Source of the DNA: an uncultured Pelagibacteraceae bacterium
Lineage (GTDB): Bacteria; Pseudomonadota; Alphaproteobacteria; Pelagibacterales; Pelagibacteraceae
NCBI GenBank assembly: GCA_902599495.1
Contig: CACKFY010000009.1
Span: 1 to 34,285 of the forward strand
DNA length: 34,285 nt
Direction of reading: 5' to 3'
Part shown: positions 1 through 7,903 of the stretch, piece after piece
Position numbering within the stretch: position 1 is the stretch's first letter
How the letters are laid out: each line of letters opens with the position of its first letter
Position numbers and translations under genes: made by a program
The notes under the pieces: model-generated
What the model saw: the letters and a program-made list of their open reading frames with translations, nothing else
Told to the model about the DNA's origin: nothing
The model's database searches: none

Positions 1-872
1 CTTTTAAATTCTTCTTTAGTAGCAAAAAAAGCAGCATGTGGCCCTCCATAGCCCATGGGAATACCGAACCTTTGGGCACTACCTACAGCTATATCAGCAC
101 CAAGTTCTGCTGGAGTTTTTAACCTGATTAAAGACAATAAATCACATATTAAAATTGCCTTTCCATTTTTTTTATGAATTTGACTTATGCTTTCACTAGG
201 ATCTATTATCTCACCCAGAGTTCCGGGGTAAGCTAAAACCCCACAAATTATATCTTGATTAATTTTTGATAACTCCTTTTTTTCGTCACCAATAATAAGT
301 TCTAATCCAAAAGGCTTTGTACGAGTTTTAATAAGATCAATTGTCTGTGGGTTGCAATTACTTGAAATAAATATTTTTTTTGCATTAGTTTTATCTAATC
401 TTTGAGATAAGCCGACCGCTTCTGCTGTAGCAGTTGCTTCGTCAAGTAAAGAAGCGTTAGCAATATCCATTCCTGTAAGATCAATAATTGTTTGTTGAAA
501 ATTTAAAAGCATTTCAAGACGGCCTTGAGCTACTTCTGGTTGGTAGGGTGTGTAAGAAGTATACCAGCCTGGGTTTTCTAAGATATTTCTTAAGATTACA
601 TTTGGAGTAATAGAATTATAGTACCCCATACCAATAAAGTTTTTAAAAATTTTGTTTTTTTTAGATATAGATTTTAATTTTTTTAAAGCATCATTTTCAG
701 ATAGCGGCTCATCTATATTAAGATCATCTTTTAATAAAATTTTTTCTGGAACAGTGTTTTTCATTAAATCCTCAAGTGAACTATATCCTACGTGTTGAAG
801 CATTTTTGACTGCTCATCATCTGAGGGGCCAATATGTCTTTTTATGAATTCTTTTGAATTATCGTCAATCAT
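1..872 (-). CDS. gcvP: Glycine dehydrogenase (P protein), N-terminal part, cut by left edge
   Basis: This is the PLP-dependent glycine decarboxylase of the glycine cleavage system; it passes the aminomethyl group to the lipoyl arm of GcvH. About 290 N-terminal residues are visible, read from the ATG at 872-870, and the frame stays open to the window edge. The start region holds the RHIGPSD motif (about residues 12-18), and near the edge there is a GSAQRFGIPMGYGGPHAAFFA-type stretch. Both are typical of the long single-chain P protein of about 950 residues rather than the split GcvPA/GcvPB form. The PLP-binding lysine lies outside the window. The start codon directly abuts the gcvH stop codon, so it is the third gene of gcvT-gcvH-gcvP and is presumably under the upstream glycine riboswitch. 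Confidence 0.93.
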   Translation of the reverse strand, partial: MIDDNSKEFIKRHIGPSDDEQSKMLQHVGYSSLEDLMKNTVPEKILLKDDLNIDEPLSENDALKKLKSISKKNKIFKNFIGMGYYNSITPNVILRNILENPGWYTSYTPYQPEVAQGRLEMLLNFQQTIIDLTGMDIANASLLDEATATAEAVGLSQRLDKTNAKKIFISSNCNPQTIDLIKTRTKPFGLELIIGDEKKELSKINQDIICGVLAYPGTLGEIIDPSESISQIHKKNGKAILICDLLSLIRLKTPAELGADIAVGSAQRFGIPMGYGGPHAAFFATKEEFK

Positions 873-1253
873 TTAATTTGGATTCTCCTTACAAAATTTA
901 TCGTATTCTTCTTTGGACATTAATGAGTCAAGTTCACCTTTATCTTTTATCTTTAATTTAAAAAACCAACTCGCTCCCTCTGGATCTCCATTAACACTAC
1001 CTGGATCATCAGCTATAGCTTTGTTTCCCTCAGTAACTTCTCCTGAAATTGGTGAATAAACATCGCTAGCTGCCTTAGTCGATTCTACAACAGCAGCCTG
1101 CCCTTCTTTCTCTATAGATTTACCCGCATCTGGTACTTCAACGAAAACTATATCTCCAAGCATTTCAGTTGCATGTTTAGTTATACCAACTGTTGCTATA
1201 TCGCCGTCTAAAGAAACCCATTCATGTTTTTTTGAAAATTTTTTTTCACTCAT
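873..1253 (-). CDS. gcvH: Glycine cleavage system H protein
   Basis: This is the lipoyl carrier that shuttles the aminomethyl group between the P, T and L proteins. It is 126 residues long, the usual size. The lipoylation site is visible as [10 protein letters not shown], with the modified lysine at about residue 60, followed by the conserved VYSPISGEV turn. The N-terminal HEWVS motif and the C-terminal GASWFFKLK segment also fit the family. It starts 14 nt after the gcvT stop and ends directly against the gcvP start, so the three genes form one transcription unit. The lipoyl-lysine and the gene order make the call secure. Confidence 0.97.
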   Translation of the reverse strand: MSEKKFSKKHEWVSLDGDIATVGITKHATEMLGDIVFVEVPDAGKSIEKEGQAAVVESTKAASDVYSPISGEVTEGNKAIADDPGSVNGDPEGASWFFKLKIKDKGELDSLMSKEEYDKFCKENPN

Positions 1254-1267
1254 TTTTAACTTCCTTA

Positions 1268-2362
1268 TTATTTTACATAACTTTTTTTATAAAATGGTAA
1301 TTCCGAAACTTTACCTTCATATTTTTTTCCTCTGACTTCAAGCTGTACTGAAGTTCCAATTTCAGAAAATTTTGATTTAACGTAACCCATTGCTACTGGC
1401 CCGTTTACACTTGGACCAAAAGTTCCACTTGTTACAAAACCTATTTCTTCACCATTAGAAGAAAAAATTTTCGTATTTTCCCGAGCTATAACTTTTCCCT
1501 CGGGTTTGATGCCTACTCTTATTTTTTCACTACCATTTGTTAATAAATTTTTTATTTTACTCCAACCATTGAAACCACCAACTTCTTTCCTCTTTTTTGC
1601 AATTGCCCATTTGAGATTGGCTTCCACAGGATTTATTTTTTCATTTAGATCATGACCATATAGACATAGTCCAGCTTCTAATCTTAATGTATCTCTAGCA
1701 CCTAAACCTATAGGCTTGACTCTATTTTTCATCAATAAATCAATTAAGTTTTTTACTTTTTTATTAGAAATTGAAATTTCAAAACCATCCTCACCTGTGT
1801 ATCCTGATCTCGTTATGTAAAGACTTTCACTATCGTAACTAAAATTATTTCCAGTCATAAATTTTAATTGAGAAACGCCCGGTATAAGTTTTTCTAAAAT
1901 CTCTACTGACTTAGGTCCTTGTAAAGCGATTAAAGATAAATCATTATTTAAAAGATATTTATGATTTTTATCTAAAAATTTTGAAATATGTTTGATATCG
2001 TTTTCCTTACAAGCCGCATTTAAAATTATGCAGAAACCTTTCTTTGTTTTTGTAACGATTAAATCATCTATAATTCCACCGTCATCATTTAATAAAAAAG
2101 AATATTTTGAGTGATTTACTTTTAGTGATTTTAAATCTGAAGGAATAATTTTTTCCAAGGCTTCTACTAATGTTTCGTCTCCCTCTAAAAAAAATTGCCC
2201 CATGTGTGAGACATCGAAAAAACCAGCATGAGTCCTTGTTGAAATATGTTCCTTGACGATACCATCCTTATATTGGATAGGCATTTCATAGCCTGCAAAT
2301 GGTACGAATTTTGCTCCTAAACTTTTGTGCAAATCATATAAAGCTGTTTTTTGTACACCCAT
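1268..2362 (-). CDS. gcvT: Aminomethyltransferase (T protein) of the glycine cleavage system
   Basis: The T protein transfers the methylene group from aminomethyl-GcvH to tetrahydrofolate and releases ammonia. Family motifs visible include GYEMPIQY near the N-terminus, DVSHMGQ, the [11 protein letters not shown] stretch in the middle and [12 protein letters not shown] place the start at the ATG at 2362-2360 (364 residues), where AAAAGAG sits about 7 nt upstream. A longer in-frame start at 2383 would add seven residues, but that ATG overlaps the 3-prime strand of the second riboswitch aptamer helix P1. The gene leads the gcvT-gcvH-gcvP operon and is preceded by a tandem glycine riboswitch. Its ribosome binding site can pair with the second aptamer (see the expression platform entry). 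Confidence 0.95.
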   Translation of the reverse strand: MGVQKTALYDLHKSLGAKFVPFAGYEMPIQYKDGIVKEHISTRTHAGFFDVSHMGQFFLEGDETLVEALEKIIPSDLKSLKVNHSKYSFLLNDDGGIIDDLIVTKTKKGFCIILNAACKENDIKHISKFLDKNHKYLLNNDLSLIALQGPKSVEILEKLIPGVSQLKFMTGNNFSYDSESLYITRSGYTGEDGFEISISNKKVKNLIDLLMKNRVKPIGLGARDTLRLEAGLCLYGHDLNEKINPVEANLKWAIAKKRKEVGGFNGWSKIKNLLTNGSEKIRVGIKPEGKVIARENTKIFSSNGEEIGFVTSGTFGPSVNGPVAMGYVKSKFSEIGTSVQLEVRGKKYEGKVSELPFYKKSYVK

Positions 2363-2447
2363 AATAACTCTTTTGTACCCCATCTGTTTTGAAACCTGAG
2401 AGATTTACTCCTTCGGTGAGGCAAAGCCTGCTTTCCAGAGTTATTAC
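2360..2447 (-). promoter_or_regulatory. Expression platform of the glycine riboswitch: ribosome binding site sequestration helix
   Basis: The mRNA stretch UAAUAACUCU (2446-2437, 5-prime edge of aptamer 2) is perfectly complementary to AGAGUUAUUA (2371-2362). The latter contains the gcvT ribosome binding site, its spacer and the A of the start codon. One further G-U pair (2447 with 2361) extends it to 11 pairs. The UCU of this helix is also part of the aptamer 2 P1 helix, so the two pairings exclude each other. The simplest reading is that glycine binding stabilises P1 and frees the ribosome binding site. The direction of control is inferred, not shown. Confidence 0.7.
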
Positions 2448-2522
2448 GGCAACGGTCCTTTTGCCTGAGAGTTTCCGGGGTGGTTGCTCCTTCGGCGCTA
2501 TTTTAAATAGACTCTCCCGTTA
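2383..2522 (-). promoter_or_regulatory. Tandem glycine riboswitch (two aptamers)
   Basis: Read on the minus strand, the leader of gcvT holds two glycine aptamers in series. Aptamer 1 starts with GGGAGAG, contains GCGCCGAAGGAGCAA and ends with ACTCTCAGGCAAAAGGACCG. Its helix P1 is AACGG (2521-2517) with CCGUU (2455-2451). Aptamer 2 starts with CTCTGGAAAGC, contains CACCGAAGGAG and ends with ATCTCTCAGG. Its short P1 is UCUG (2439-2436) with CAGA (2386-2383), at the same 8-nt distance from CAGG as in the well-known Bacillus gcvT switch. The two domains are joined by a short linker. The identification rests on these conserved core strings and on the position upstream of gcvT. Confidence 0.93.
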
Positions 2523-2563
2523 CAAGAGGACTTTCGTTCATTGAGCCTAAAAAGTCAATTATT

Positions 2564-3430
2564 TTAGTCACCTTTTTTTAGCGATTTATCATAACTTTTT
2601 AATATTACGGCAGATATTATTATCGCGCCACCCATAAATACACTCATTGGTGGTACTTCATTCAAGAAAATCCAAACCCAAATAGGTGCGAAGATTGTTT
2701 CTAGCAACATTAAAAGACCGACAGTTACAGCTTTTGTAGTTTTTGTTCCTATTGTTACGCATATAAATCCAAAAGCAAGTTGCGGAACACCTAATAAAAA
2801 ACCCATTAGAATATCATTTGGTGAAAAAGTTAAATTACTTGCTAAAAATAAACCATATATTCCACTAAAAATACCAGAATAAAAAATAGCAGGAACCATA
2901 TCGAGATCGGGAAACTTTCTTATAATCATTACAAGTATTGTAAAATTAATTGGAATAGCAAAAGCAACTATATTTCCAAATAAAGTCCCTTGATTGATAG
3001 AATCTCCTACCATTACCAACATGCCTACAAAAGCCAAGGTTATAGCTATTAATCCTTTAAATGTAATTTTTTCTTTTAGAAACAAAAAGCCAAACAATGC
3101 CAAAAAAATAGTTTGTGTACTGATTATAAAAACAACATTAGCAACAGTTGTTTTAGACATTGCAACAACATAAGCTACAAAGCTTAGTGATAAAAATAAA
3201 CCTGCAACGATAGCAGGAAACCCTGATTTTTTTACTACGTTAATTGTATTTTTTTTATATGTTAGAAATAAAAAGGCTGTTAAAGCAATTATAAAAAATA
3301 AAGATCTTATTAAAAGAATTTGCCAAATATCGTTAGTTTCAAAAGAGCGTATTATTAGACCTCCCCAACTTAAAAAGAAACCTCCGAGTAAACAAAGAAT
3401 ATAGCCTGGAATTTTGTAAATTATACTCAT
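2564..3430 (-). CDS. DMT superfamily (EamA-type) transporter
   Basis: This is an inner-membrane transporter of 288 residues with about ten hydrophobic segments arranged as two EamA repeats, the usual architecture of the drug/metabolite transporter superfamily. The N-terminal part (GGFFLSWGGLIIRSF) and the second half (GVPQLAFGFICVTIGTKTTKA, then LLMLLETIFAPIWVWIFLNEVP) match the repeat pattern, including the typical E-x-x-x-x-P-x-W motif near the C-terminus. Members export amino acids, metabolites or nucleotides, and the substrate cannot be read from the sequence. It overlaps the upstream MATE gene by 4 nt (ATGA), so both are likely made from one mRNA. That mRNA could run on into the gcvT leader, because no terminator is visible between 2564 and the riboswitch. 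Confidence 0.9.
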   Translation of the reverse strand: MSIIYKIPGYILCLLGGFFLSWGGLIIRSFETNDIWQILLIRSLFFIIALTAFLFLTYKKNTINVVKKSGFPAIVAGLFLSLSFVAYVVAMSKTTVANVVFIISTQTIFLALFGFLFLKEKITFKGLIAITLAFVGMLVMVGDSINQGTLFGNIVAFAIPINFTILVMIIRKFPDLDMVPAIFYSGIFSGIYGLFLASNLTFSPNDILMGFLLGVPQLAFGFICVTIGTKTTKAVTVGLLMLLETIFAPIWVWIFLNEVPPMSVFMGGAIIISAVILKSYDKSLKKGD

Positions 3431-4758
3431 CTAAACTTATTAATTATTTTAGAAAAATAGAAATGTAAAGTTGAAGCTCTAAGAATCATAAACAATGTTA
3501 ATGAAAACCAAACTCCATAATTATCAAGGTTTTGAGTAAGAAATATTGACAAAATTACATATAGGATTACAGAAATAATCATACTATTTCTTAATTCTTT
3601 TGTTTGAGTTGCACCTAAAAATATTCCATCTAATTGATAACAAAAAGATGCAATAGGCGGAATAATAATAACCCACACAATATATTTATAAGATAAATAT
3701 CTTAAAAAATCTAAGTCAGTTAATAAGTTTATAATGTCTTTTGCTACAAAAAAATAAAAGATACTTATAGTAAAACCAGTAAAAAAACTTAATTGTAAAG
3801 AATTTTTAACAACTGTTAAAAACATTTTAATTGATTTTTTACCTACTGAGTATCCAACAATTCCCTCTGTTGAAAAAGCATAGGAGTCAAGAAAGAATGA
3901 AGAAATGATTATCAATTGTAATAAAATTGAATTTATTGCTATAAACTCCTCACCCAAAGTTGAGCTAATATAAGTAATCCAAAAAAAAGCAAATGTTAAA
4001 AAAATAGTCCTTATAAAAATATCAAAGTTAATATTAAATAATTTAATTAACTTTTTTGGTCTTAAAATTTTTTCTTGAAATTTAGGAATTATTTTAAATT
4101 TTTTAATTATGAAAAAATAAGTAAATATTAAGCTTATAATTACAGTTAAATAAGAAGAAACTAATGTTCCTAGGGCAACACCGGTAATATCTAAATCTAA
4201 TTCTTTAACAAAATATATACTAAATAAAATATTTAGAATACTTAAGCAGATTATAATTAAACTAGATATTAATGTTCTTTGTAAACCTAAAAAAAAACCA
4301 ATTAGTATATAGGTTACAAGCTCAGCTGGAGCAGAAAATACTCTGATTGAAATATAATTGTCTATTAATAATTTAGTTTGATCAGATGTAATAAAAATTT
4401 CATTTATTGAAAATAGTATAAGTGGTTTTAATAATATTATAGCTAATGAAATAATAGTAGCTAAAATTATATTTCTTAAGATAGTATAAACTATTTCTCT
4501 ATAATCGCCTTTTCCCAAGTATTGGGAAACCATTCCTACTGTTCCCATTCTTAGAAAACCAAAACTCCAAAGGATCATAGTTATGACCATTGTTGAAATA
4601 CTGGTTGCAATTAAAAATTTTTCATTTTCAAGGTGACCCATTAGTCCTGTATCGACTAAACCAACCAATGGAATCGCCAAATTTGAAAAAAATATTGGTA
4701 TAGATAATTTAAATATTTGCCATTTTGTAATTTTTGCAGGAAACCTTAAACTGGGCAT
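3427..4758 (-). CDS. MATE family efflux transporter
   Basis: This 443-residue polytopic membrane protein has about twelve hydrophobic segments, which fits multidrug and toxin extrusion transporters driven by Na+ or H+. The N-terminal stretch with IFFSNLAIPLVGLVDTGLMGHL is a strong MATE signature (DinF-like branch). The fold-repeat counterpart in the second half is SFFLDSYAFSTEGIVGYSVG. The substrate is unknown; some DinF-like members export organic cations or metabolites. It is the first gene of a two-gene unit with the EamA transporter (4-nt overlap). It is divergent from the TerC gene across a 59-nt AT-rich gap that must hold both promoters; I could not fix either of them. Confidence 0.9.
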   Translation of the reverse strand: MPSLRFPAKITKWQIFKLSIPIFFSNLAIPLVGLVDTGLMGHLENEKFLIATSISTMVITMILWSFGFLRMGTVGMVSQYLGKGDYREIVYTILRNIILATIISLAIILLKPLILFSINEIFITSDQTKLLIDNYISIRVFSAPAELVTYILIGFFLGLQRTLISSLIIICLSILNILFSIYFVKELDLDITGVALGTLVSSYLTVIISLIFTYFFIIKKFKIIPKFQEKILRPKKLIKLFNINFDIFIRTIFLTFAFFWITYISSTLGEEFIAINSILLQLIIISSFFLDSYAFSTEGIVGYSVGKKSIKMFLTVVKNSLQLSFFTGFTISIFYFFVAKDIINLLTDLDFLRYLSYKYIVWVIIIPPIASFCYQLDGIFLGATQTKELRNSMIISVILYVILSIFLTQNLDNYGVWFSLTLFMILRASTLHFYFSKIINKFR

Positions 4759-4817
4759 ACTTATGGATAAATTATTCTTTATTATGAAACAATTAAATTA
4801 TATAAGAAGTTAGTAAA

Positions 4818-5438
4818 ATGTTAGAACAGTTCATAATTGCTATACAAATAATATTAATTGACATCGTAATGGCAGCGGATAATGCGATCATTATAGGTCT
4901 AATAGCCGCAAATTTTGCACCCGAAAATAAGAAGAAGATAATTGCATGGGGGGTTGCAGGTGCATTTATTTTTAGGATATTCTTTGCTTTCGGTACTGAC
5001 TACATGCTTGAATATGCATGGATTAAAATTGCAGGTGGACTAGCTCTTTTATGGATAGTCTATAACATCAGGCAAGATTTATTTGGAAAAAATAAAATAA
5101 GGTCTCCCTCATTAAAATCTAAAGAACCAGTATCTTTTAAAACAGGTGTTTATAGAATTTTAATAGCAGATATAACTTTAAGTTTCGATAACGTTTTAGG
5201 TGTAGTTGGTGCAGCTAAAGATTATTATTATTTAATGGTGACAGGTCTACTTCTATCAGTTTTTTTAGTAGCTACACTCGCTACATATTTTGCTAATTAT
5301 ATTAAGGATCACAAATGGTTAGGTTATGTAGGTATATTTGTTATAATTATTGTAGCACTGCAGCTAATTATTGGTGGACTTGTAAATCTTGAAGTTCTTA
5401 CAATTAAAGAGCAGTACGAATTCCTATTTAGTATATGA
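4818..5438 (+). CDS. TerC/YjbE family integral membrane protein, probable metal exporter
   Basis: This 206-residue membrane protein belongs to the TerC superfamily, YjbE-like branch. The two family motifs are visible in the two halves: MAADNAIIIG (D21, N22) and DITLSFDNVLGVVG (D118, D124, N125). These paired acidic/Asn sites lie in the membrane. Bacterial members of this branch have been linked to manganese export and metalation of exported enzymes; that role is family knowledge and not proven here. Seven hydrophobic segments are likely. The gene ends in an ATGA overlap with the FAD oxidoreductase gene, so translation is probably coupled. There is no strong ribosome binding site ahead of the ATG. 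Confidence 0.88.
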   Translation: MLEQFIIAIQIILIDIVMAADNAIIIGLIAANFAPENKKKIIAWGVAGAFIFRIFFAFGTDYMLEYAWIKIAGGLALLWIVYNIRQDLFGKNKIRSPSLKSKEPVSFKTGVYRILIADITLSFDNVLGVVGAAKDYYYLMVTGLLLSVFLVATLATYFANYIKDHKWLGYVGIFVIIIVALQLIIGGLVNLEVLTIKEQYEFLFSI

Positions 5439-6397
5439 TAGATTTTTTTGTTTTGGGATCCGGAGTATCTGGGTCTACAATAGCAAATGTTTTATCCAAT
5501 AAGTATTCAGTGCATGTTTTCGATAAGGCTCGAGGTCCAGGAGGGCGTTCATCAAACAAAAGATTCAAAAATAATTTAAGTTTTGATCATGGTGTTCAAT
5601 ATATTTCTCCAAAATCAAAAATATTTACTAAATATATTAAAAAACTCTATAAAAATAAAATCTTGAAAATTTGGGACGACAATCATTTGGATTTTACATT
5701 TGAAAAAAAAAATTTATCAATAAAATATATAGGAAAAAAAGCTAATAATGATTTAGTCAAATTCAATTTGAAAAATATTAAGAAATCATTTGGTTCACCT
5801 GTAACAAAAATATACTTTAAAAAAAAATTTTGGGAAATTACTTTAAGAGACAAATCAAAGTATCAATTTAAATCTTTAATATTGACTTGCCCTTTTCCTC
5901 AATTAAAAAAATTAGCAAAAAAATACTTAAATAAAAAGATCTTAAATCTAAAAGTTCAGATGCAACCAAATATTACTGTTATGGTTGCATTTAAAAAACA
6001 AAAAAATCCCCCTATTAGTTCAATTAGATTTGATGATGACATTTTAGCTTGGGCTGCTAACGAAAATAGTAAGAAAAGATTTAAATCAAATATAAACTTA
6101 TGGACGCTTCAAGCCACGCTTAAATGGTCAAAAAAAACTATTAATAAATATAAAATTGATAAAACAATTATGAATCAATTAATTTCGCGTTTTACAAAAT
6201 TGACAGGATTTGAAAAAAATAAAATAATCTTTAAAAAAATTCATGGTTGGAAATACTCCTATAATTACAAAAAAACACCATACTTAAGCTTATGGATTAA
6301 AAAATATAATTTAGGTATTTGTGGAGATTGGTTTAATGGTCCAAAAGTTGAAGATGCTTGGCTAAGTGCTAACAATCTTGCAAAAAAAATAAAATAA
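5435..6397 (+). CDS. FAD-dependent amine-oxidase-like (renalase-like) oxidoreductase
   Basis: This 320-residue flavoprotein has an N-terminal Rossmann motif, GSGVSGS (G8, G10, G13), and the second FAD-contact motif DKARGPGGRSS (about residues 30-40), followed by DHGVQYIS. The C-terminal GICGDWFNGPKVEDAWLSA segment is the usual closing FAD motif of the amine oxidase/renalase-like family. The substrate is unknown; renalase-type enzymes repair off-pathway NAD(P)H isomers, whereas other members oxidise amines or desaturate lipids. It is very lysine-rich, as expected under strong AT drift. It overlaps the TerC gene by 4 nt. Its stop codon directly abuts the stop codon of the convergent prpD-like gene, leaving no intergenic base. 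Confidence 0.85.
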   Translation: MIDFFVLGSGVSGSTIANVLSNKYSVHVFDKARGPGGRSSNKRFKNNLSFDHGVQYISPKSKIFTKYIKKLYKNKILKIWDDNHLDFTFEKKNLSIKYIGKKANNDLVKFNLKNIKKSFGSPVTKIYFKKKFWEITLRDKSKYQFKSLILTCPFPQLKKLAKKYLNKKILNLKVQMQPNITVMVAFKKQKNPPISSIRFDDDILAWAANENSKKRFKSNINLWTLQATLKWSKKTINKYKIDKTIMNQLISRFTKLTGFEKNKIIFKKIHGWKYSYNYKKTPYLSLWIKKYNLGICGDWFNGPKVEDAWLSANNLAKKIK

Positions 6398-7903
6398 TTA
6401 AAAAATTCCTTTACTACTTTCAGATTTATCTTTTATCGAAGATTTAACTTCAACATTTAATCCTATTAAATCTTTAGACTTTAAATTAGGAAGATTTTGT
6501 ACGCATTTTAAAAATCGATCTGACTCTTTTTGAGAAATAATTCCGTCAGTTAAAGTTATAAACTTTTCGATGTACTCTTTACGTGTAAAAGGTCTCTTGC
6601 CTGCTGGATGAGCATCAGCGACGTTAATCTCTTCTGAAATCGTGGATCCATCTTTCATAGTAATAATTACTTTTCCACCAAAACATTTATTTTTTGGGTT
6701 AGGATCGTGATATTTTTCAGTCCATTTTAAATCTTCTTTAGTAGAAATTTTACGCCAGAGTTCAACTGTGCTTTTTCTTTGTGCTCTTTGTGGAGTGTAG
6801 GATTTTACGTGATGCCATGCACCATCTTCAAGTGCCACCGCAAAAATATACATTATAGAATGGTCTAAAGTTTCTCGGCTTGCTTTGGGATCCATTTTTT
6901 GAGGATCGTTTGCTCCAGTACCGATTACGTAGTGAGTATGATGACTTGTTTCAATCACAATATTTTCGATATCATTTATGTTGGGAATTTTTTTATGTAA
7001 ACTTCTAGCTAGATCAATTAAAGCTTGGGATTGATATTCTGCTGAATGTTCTTTTGTGTAAGTTTCAAGAATTGCTATTTTTGGCTCATTAACGTTTGGT
7101 AATGGAACTATATATTCTTTATCAGGTCCTGATAAAACATATGCAATAAAACTATCTTCTCCCTCGTATATTGGAGATGGTGCACCCTCACCTCTCATAC
7201 ATCTATCTACAGCTTCTACCGCAAGCTTACCTGCATGAGCTGGCGCAAAAGCTTTCCAGCTAGAAATTTCTCCTTTTCTAGATTGTCTTGTTGAAACAGT
7301 GATATGTAATGCTTGCTGAACGGATTGATAAATTTGATCTGTTTTTAAATTTAATAAACTTCCTAATCCAGCTGCCACACTAGGACCTAAGTGAGCTATG
7401 TGATCAATTTTATGTTCATGTAAGCAAATACCCTTTACTAAATTAACTTGTACTTCGTAACCTGTAAGCACTCCTTTTATTAAATCTTTACCATTACATC
7501 CTTTTTGTTGAGCAACCGCTAGGATTGCAGGAATATTATCACCTGGATGACTGTAATCTGCTGCCAAAAAAGTATCGTGAAAGTCTAATTCTCTTACAGC
7601 TGTTCCATTTGCCCATGCAGCCCATTCACAATCCACTTTAATTTTTGAGTTTAAACCAAAGACAGTTGCTCCAGATTTTCTAGAATGAGCTAAAGCCATT
7701 GCTCTTGCTGAAATAACAGGTCTTCTATTAAACGAAGCAATAGCAACTGATGCGTTATCAATAATTCTATTAATAACCATCTCAACTGCATCTTTATCAA
7801 TTTTTGCTTTATCTGAGGCGATTTCTGCAATTTTCCAAGCTAATTGATCTTCTTTTTTAAGATTTGATTTTGATGGGTGAACTTTTACTTTGATATCTCT
7901 CAT
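6398..7903 (-). CDS. prpD: MmgE/PrpD family dehydratase, probable 2-methylcitrate dehydratase
   Basis: This is a 501-residue member of the MmgE/PrpD family, which covers 2-methylcitrate dehydratase, cis-aconitate decarboxylase and related enzymes. Visible family features are [10 protein letters not shown] and [14 protein letters not shown] (HPGDN at residues 119-123), [12 protein letters not shown] and the [10 protein letters not shown] segment. The length suits PrpD (about 480-500) more than the shorter MmgE-type decarboxylases (about 450). It follows acnA with no gap (acnA stop at 7904-7906, this ATG at 7903-7901). Aconitase can hydrate the methylaconitate-type product of PrpD, so the pairing supports a methylcitrate-cycle role. 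However, prpB and prpC are not in the window, so the substrate stays inferred. Confidence 0.85.
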   Translation of the reverse strand: MRDIKVKVHPSKSNLKKEDQLAWKIAEIASDKAKIDKDAVEMVINRIIDNASVAIASFNRRPVISARAMALAHSRKSGATVFGLNSKIKVDCEWAAWANGTAVRELDFHDTFLAADYSHPGDNIPAILAVAQQKGCNGKDLIKGVLTGYEVQVNLVKGICLHEHKIDHIAHLGPSVAAGLGSLLNLKTDQIYQSVQQALHITVSTRQSRKGEISSWKAFAPAHAGKLAVEAVDRCMRGEGAPSPIYEGEDSFIAYVLSGPDKEYIVPLPNVNEPKIAILETYTKEHSAEYQSQALIDLARSLHKKIPNINDIENIVIETSHHTHYVIGTGANDPQKMDPKASRETLDHSIMYIFAVALEDGAWHHVKSYTPQRAQRKSTVELWRKISTKEDLKWTEKYHDPNPKNKCFGGKVIITMKDGSTISEEINVADAHPAGKRPFTRKEYIEKFITLTDGIISQKESDRFLKCVQNLPNLKSKDLIGLNVEVKSSIKDKSESSKGIF

